In this document: positions 20,803 to 23,321 of the stretch, one piece after another
Layout: each line of letters opens with the position of its first letter
Position numbering within the stretch: the stretch's first letter is position 1
Source: Candidatus Gastranaerophilales bacterium
GTDB taxonomy: Bacteria > Cyanobacteriota > Vampirovibrionia > Gastranaerophilales > Gastranaerophilaceae
Direction of reading: 5' to 3'
DNA: 23,321 bases
Assembly: GCA_910587245.1 (NCBI GenBank)
Contig: CAJULX010000030.1
Coordinates: 1-23,321, forward strand
Notes under the pieces: model-generated
The model's database searches: none
What the model was told of the DNA's origin: nothing
The model's input: the letters and a program-made list of their open reading frames with translations, nothing else
Position numbers and translations under genes: made by a program

Positions 20803-23196
20803 TTAATCGGTATTATACCAGTATACGCATACATAACCGTTCATACCGTCTCCGCCTTTGCCGGGGTCAAGATTTCTTTCCCATCCTCCGCCCCCGCCGC
20901 CTGAGCCTGCAATACCGTATGATAAGTTTGCAAGTTCATTGGTTGATGGCGTAACAACATCTTTATATTCAAAGCCTTTGCCGTTTATTCTGTATATATC
21001 CGTATCGCTTATGCTGCATAACCCTTCTTTTTCATCTTCTTCTATATATAACCCGCCGCAGGCTCCAAATGTTCCCGTGCCTGATTTTCCGCCTCTTCCT
21101 CCTATGCTTTTTTTATTAATTTCATCATATGTGCCGTCGGCTCCCTTAATTCCCTCAATGATTGCTTTTTTAGAGGCATTATAATCTTTAATTGCGGTTG
21201 TAGCTGCTTTATTGATATCTCCGTATTCTCCGCCTGTGCCTGCTGTCGGTTTGGAAGTTGAATTTTGAGCGCTTATCCCGATTTTTCCGCCCTTGCCGCC
21301 CGGAACCGTAAATGTTCTTACATCGGTTGAACATTTTATTGAAGAAGAGCCTCCGTCCGTTCCGTTATTATCGGCGCTTCCTCCTTTGCCGCCTTTGCCT
21401 ATGGTTAAAGTGCAGTCGGTTTGTTTGCCGAGCTGAACATCCTTTATCTGTGCAAGGGTTCCGCCTCCCCCGCCTCCCCCTGCCGCGGCAGGGAATTTTC
21501 TTTTATAAGTAATTTTAACAAGGCCTCCGCTTCCGCTTCCGCCGCTGCCAATTATATATCCCACACTATTTGAAGTGTTTTTAATGCTTCTTCCCCCGCC
21601 CCCGCCTGCGCCCGGGTTTGAACCTGATGATAAAGTAGCACCGTTTCCTGTTGAAGAATTATATGCGGCGCCGCTTGTGCTTGAACCTGTATAAGAAGAT
21701 ATTCCGCCCGTACCTCCGCTTGCAATTCCGCTTACTTTTATTTCACCTTTTATTCCCTCTTTACCCGTGTTTGTGCAATTAAATACTGTTGCGGTACCCG
21801 TTTCCGAATATTGTTTGTAGCAGGTATTTAGCGCCTTACTGTTTCCTGCATTTCCTCCTGTTCCGCTTGTTGTTGTACCGTCAGCCCCGTATCCGAAATT
21901 ACCGCCGGGTACTGTTATTTTAAATACAACAACACCTTCTTTATTTTTTACTTTGATTATTGAATCTTTACCGTTTGTGCCGTTATCTGCCTTTTTGCCG
22001 CTTTCACTTGCAGATTCTCCGCCGCTGCCGCCTCCGCCTGCCGTTAATTCTATGGTTCCTCCAATATTATTTTTAATGAAGGTATTTAATTCATCATTTA
22101 TGCCATTATTACTTGTTATTGAAGGAGAAGCGCCCCCTCCCCCGCCTGAGATTGAAGTAAAGGATTTAGCGCCCGATGCACCAAGAACGCAACGGGTAGA
22201 AATATATTTTCCATGTGTTGATGATATCAATTGATTACCTGCAACAGCATCCAGACGCATATATGAATTATTTCCATGTACATAGTAAGGATTATATGTT
22301 TGGGTTGCATCATAATTGCAATAGGTATAGTTTACACTATTGTGGCCATCGCAAAGTGAAATTGTATATTTGTTTGATATAAATTTTGATAACTCATCTT
22401 TGGTGGGTAATCTCCAGTTGTTCCCTGTTGATGATTTTAAGGTATTGCAAGCATTTTGAGCTTGGTTATATGTGCAGACAACCCTGCTGCAGCCATGATA
22501 ATTATATGCTGTGTTTTTACTTGCAATACAAGCATTGTTTTTGGCAGTATAGCTGGCATTACAACCAGATGCACTTTGATTAAACTTGGTTACGCAAATA
22601 TTATTAATGTATGTTGCAAAATCCTCTCCAGTATTACCAACTGTATCGGTTTTGCCTGTTCCATAGTTTTTACAATTCTCTGCTGAAGGCGTGAAGGTTG
22701 TATTTATATACTTTGCAGCGCCGCCTCCCGCTCCGCCGCCACCACCGGTCATAAAGTCAATTTTAAATTCATCCATATCTTCCGTTATGGTCAAAGTATT
22801 GGAAGTATTTGCAGTATTTGTGCTTTGAGCTGATATTGATTGATTATCCAATATTTTTTCGCTCGTAGCTCCTGCTCCGCCGCCGCCTGCAGAAGCTATT
22901 AAAAAACTTACGGAATATACATCGTTAATGCTTATATCGACACTCGGGTTTGCATCGGAATAAGAATAACATTGCATATCGGCAGGAGCCTTATATGTTT
23001 CCCCGTATCCCGATATATGTATATTTTCATTCATCTTTTTTGTCATAACAGGGGCAAGAGCCGCAAGAAGCAATGATGCGACAAGAAGCGCCATAAGCAT
23101 TTCCACAAGTGAAAATGCGGCAGATTGTGCGGTCTTGTTTTTGCGTAAATTCGATAATGCACTGTAAAGTGCATGAATAAGCGATAAACTTTTCAT
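20803..23196 (-). CDS. Large glycine-rich prepilin-like surface protein
   Basis: A 797-aa protein. Residues 1-27 form an unusually long, basic prepilin leader. Cleavage is expected at A27|F28 before FSLVEMLMALLVASLLLAAL, with the conserved Glu E32 at mature position 5, so it should enter a pilus/pseudopilus or stay anchored by this helix. The rest is dominated by glycine tracts (G5 to G7 runs at 104-107, 151-155, 351-355, 387-390, 530-535, 573-579, 766-771). A region of about 177 residues (161-337) is different: Cys-rich with few Gly, carrying WRLPTKDEL (261-269), a motif of DUF1566/Lcl-type domains. The C-terminus ends GYVCVYWYNTD. The segments 380-567 and 593-797 look like copies of one module. 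AAAGGT precedes the ATG. Probable role is adhesion at a pilus tip; this is inference. Confidence 0.85.
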   Translation of the reverse strand: MKSLSLIHALYSALSNLRKNKTAQSAAFSLVEMLMALLVASLLLAALAPVMTKKMNENIHISGYGETYKAPADMQCYSYSDANPSVDISINDVYSVSFLIASAGGGGAGATSEKILDNQSISAQSTNTANTSNTLTITEDMDEFKIDFMTGGGGGAGGGAAKYINTTFTPSAENCKNYGTGKTDTVGNTGEDFATYINNICVTKFNQSASGCNASYTAKNNACIASKNTAYNYHGCSRVVCTYNQAQNACNTLKSSTGNNWRLPTKDELSKFISNKYTISLCDGHNSVNYTYCNYDATQTYNPYYVHGNNSYMRLDAVAGNQLISSTHGKYISTRCVLGASGAKSFTSISGGGGGASPSITSNNGINDELNTFIKNNIGGTIELTAGGGGSGGESASESGKKADNGTNGKDSIIKVKNKEGVVVFKITVPGGNFGYGADGTTTSGTGGNAGNSKALNTCYKQYSETGTATVFNCTNTGKEGIKGEIKVSGIASGGTGGISSYTGSSTSGAAYNSSTGNGATLSSGSNPGAGGGGGRSIKNTSNSVGYIIGSGGSGSGGLVKITYKRKFPAAAGGGGGGGTLAQIKDVQLGKQTDCTLTIGKGGKGGSADNNGTDGGSSSIKCSTDVRTFTVPGGKGGKIGISAQNSTSKPTAGTGGEYGDINKAATTAIKDYNASKKAIIEGIKGADGTYDEINKKSIGGRGGKSGTGTFGACGGLYIEEDEKEGLCSISDTDIYRINGKGFEYKDVVTPSTNELANLSYGIAGSGGGGGGWERNLDPGKGGDGMNGYVCVYWYNTD
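21478..21493. repeat. Perfect 16-bp GC palindrome inside the glycine-rich gene
   Basis: CCCTGCCGCGGCAGGG reads the same on both strands. It encodes the FPAAAG junction (residues 568-573) between the two apparent glycine-rich modules and borders C-rich runs whose coding strand could form G-quadruplexes. Confidence 0.6.
22186..22716 (-). other. Inserted Cys-rich domain (DUF1566/Lcl-like) within the glycine-rich protein
   Basis: Residues about 161-337. Ten Cys (175, 201, 212, 223, 236, 241, 250, 282, 293, 336) and many Asn/Tyr replace the surrounding Gly. Base composition changes visibly: flanks are rich in CCGCC-type repeats, whereas this stretch is AT-rich and free of them. WRLPTKDEL marks a likely C-type-lectin-like fold of the DUF1566 group. 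The sharp edges suggest domain insertion or exchange. Confidence 0.6.
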
Positions 23197-23293
23197 TTTT
23201 CGTAACCTTTATTTAAGATAAACAAAACATTGTGCAGAGGGTTTGTCCAAAATCGGGCAGATTTTCCCATGCATAAAATTTAAACTTAATTAA

Positions 23294-23321
23294 ATAATAC
23301 GACTTATTAAGTATAGTGTCA
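23294..23321 (-). promoter_or_regulatory. Probable promoter of the glycine-rich prepilin-like gene, cut by the window edge
   Basis: On the minus strand TGACA (23321-23317, the first base of the -35 lies outside the window), 17 bp, TATTAT (23299-23294). It predicts a 90-nt leader holding a small AAAATC/GATTTT hairpin (23249-23265). Confidence 0.5.

Noticed and set aside
21450..22160. Repeated CCGCC/CCCCC units resembling a CRISPR or tandem-repeat array
   Set aside because: Spacing and sequence are irregular and follow the reading frame of glycine codons; no constant repeat with unique spacers.
20858..22234. Proline-rich open frames on the plus strand opposite the glycine-rich gene
   Set aside because: They are the complement of glycine codons (GGN to NCC), lack ribosome sites and are shadows of the prepilin-like gene.
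22186..22716. Target region of a diversity-generating retroelement (DUF1566-type domain rich in Asn/Tyr)
   Set aside because: No reverse transcriptase or template repeat is in the window, the domain is internal rather than C-terminal, and Asn/Tyr codons are mostly AAT/TAT, not the AAC-type pattern of adenine mutagenesis.

Overview
The window is AT-rich, tightly packed bacterial chromosome, with many 4-8 bp gene overlaps. It mixes core metabolism with anaerobe-type oxygen defence and unusual cell-surface proteins. The best guess for the source is a non-photosynthetic relative of Cyanobacteria (Melainabacteria/Vampirovibrionia, perhaps a gut Gastranaerophilales). The guess rests on a DUF3326 protein of the type common in Cyanobacteria, a threonyl-tRNA synthetase without a TGS domain, a 2Fe desulfoferrodoxin next to ferritin (an anaerobe signature), and prepilin-like proteins with long glycine-rich or Cys-containing exodomains. 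No rRNA or marker-protein comparison was possible, so the lineage is inference.

Layout. (1) 5203 down to 90, minus strand: a translationally coupled operon of ROK sugar kinase, DNA polymerase III delta (holA), delta' (holB), a DUF3326 protein and a prepilin-like protein, ending in a hairpin at 31-71. (2) 5204-7581: a 56-codon orphan ORF, a terminator, then thrS with its own promoter and a bidirectional terminator. (3) 7669-10221, minus strand: ilvB and ilvN (acetolactate synthase), followed by a small HTH-like protein with a perfect 19-bp palindrome in front of it. (4) 10279-13027, plus strand: a SulP anion transporter whose promoter overlaps that of ilvB, then desulfoferrodoxin and ferritin. 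(5) 13030-13938: a cluster of very small genes, namely a 59-aa minus-strand protein, a 70-aa XRE regulator and two small membrane proteins. One of the membrane proteins may carry a frameshift. (6) 13935-17247: endonuclease III, thioredoxin (perfect sigma70 promoter) and a large phosphohexomutase. (7) 17379-20701, plus strand: a REC-PAS-HisKA-HATPase kinase, a NarL/LuxR response regulator and a secreted protein of unknown function, in one coupled operon. (8) 23196 down to 20803, convergent: a 797-aa glycine-rich prepilin-like protein with an apparent internal duplication and an inserted Cys-rich domain.

How the parts fit. The central block supports replication, translation, branched-chain amino acid synthesis, sugar-phosphate conversion, redox and iron homeostasis, and base-excision repair. 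The two prepilin-like proteins and the two-component/secreted-protein operon point to a type IV pilus or type II secretion-like surface system. The most unusual items are the glycine-rich pseudopilin, the micro-gene cluster at 13030-13938, and a recurrent promoter layout with the -10 box 6 bp before the ATG, which suggests leaderless mRNAs. No tRNA, rRNA, CRISPR array, insertion sequence or integrase was seen.
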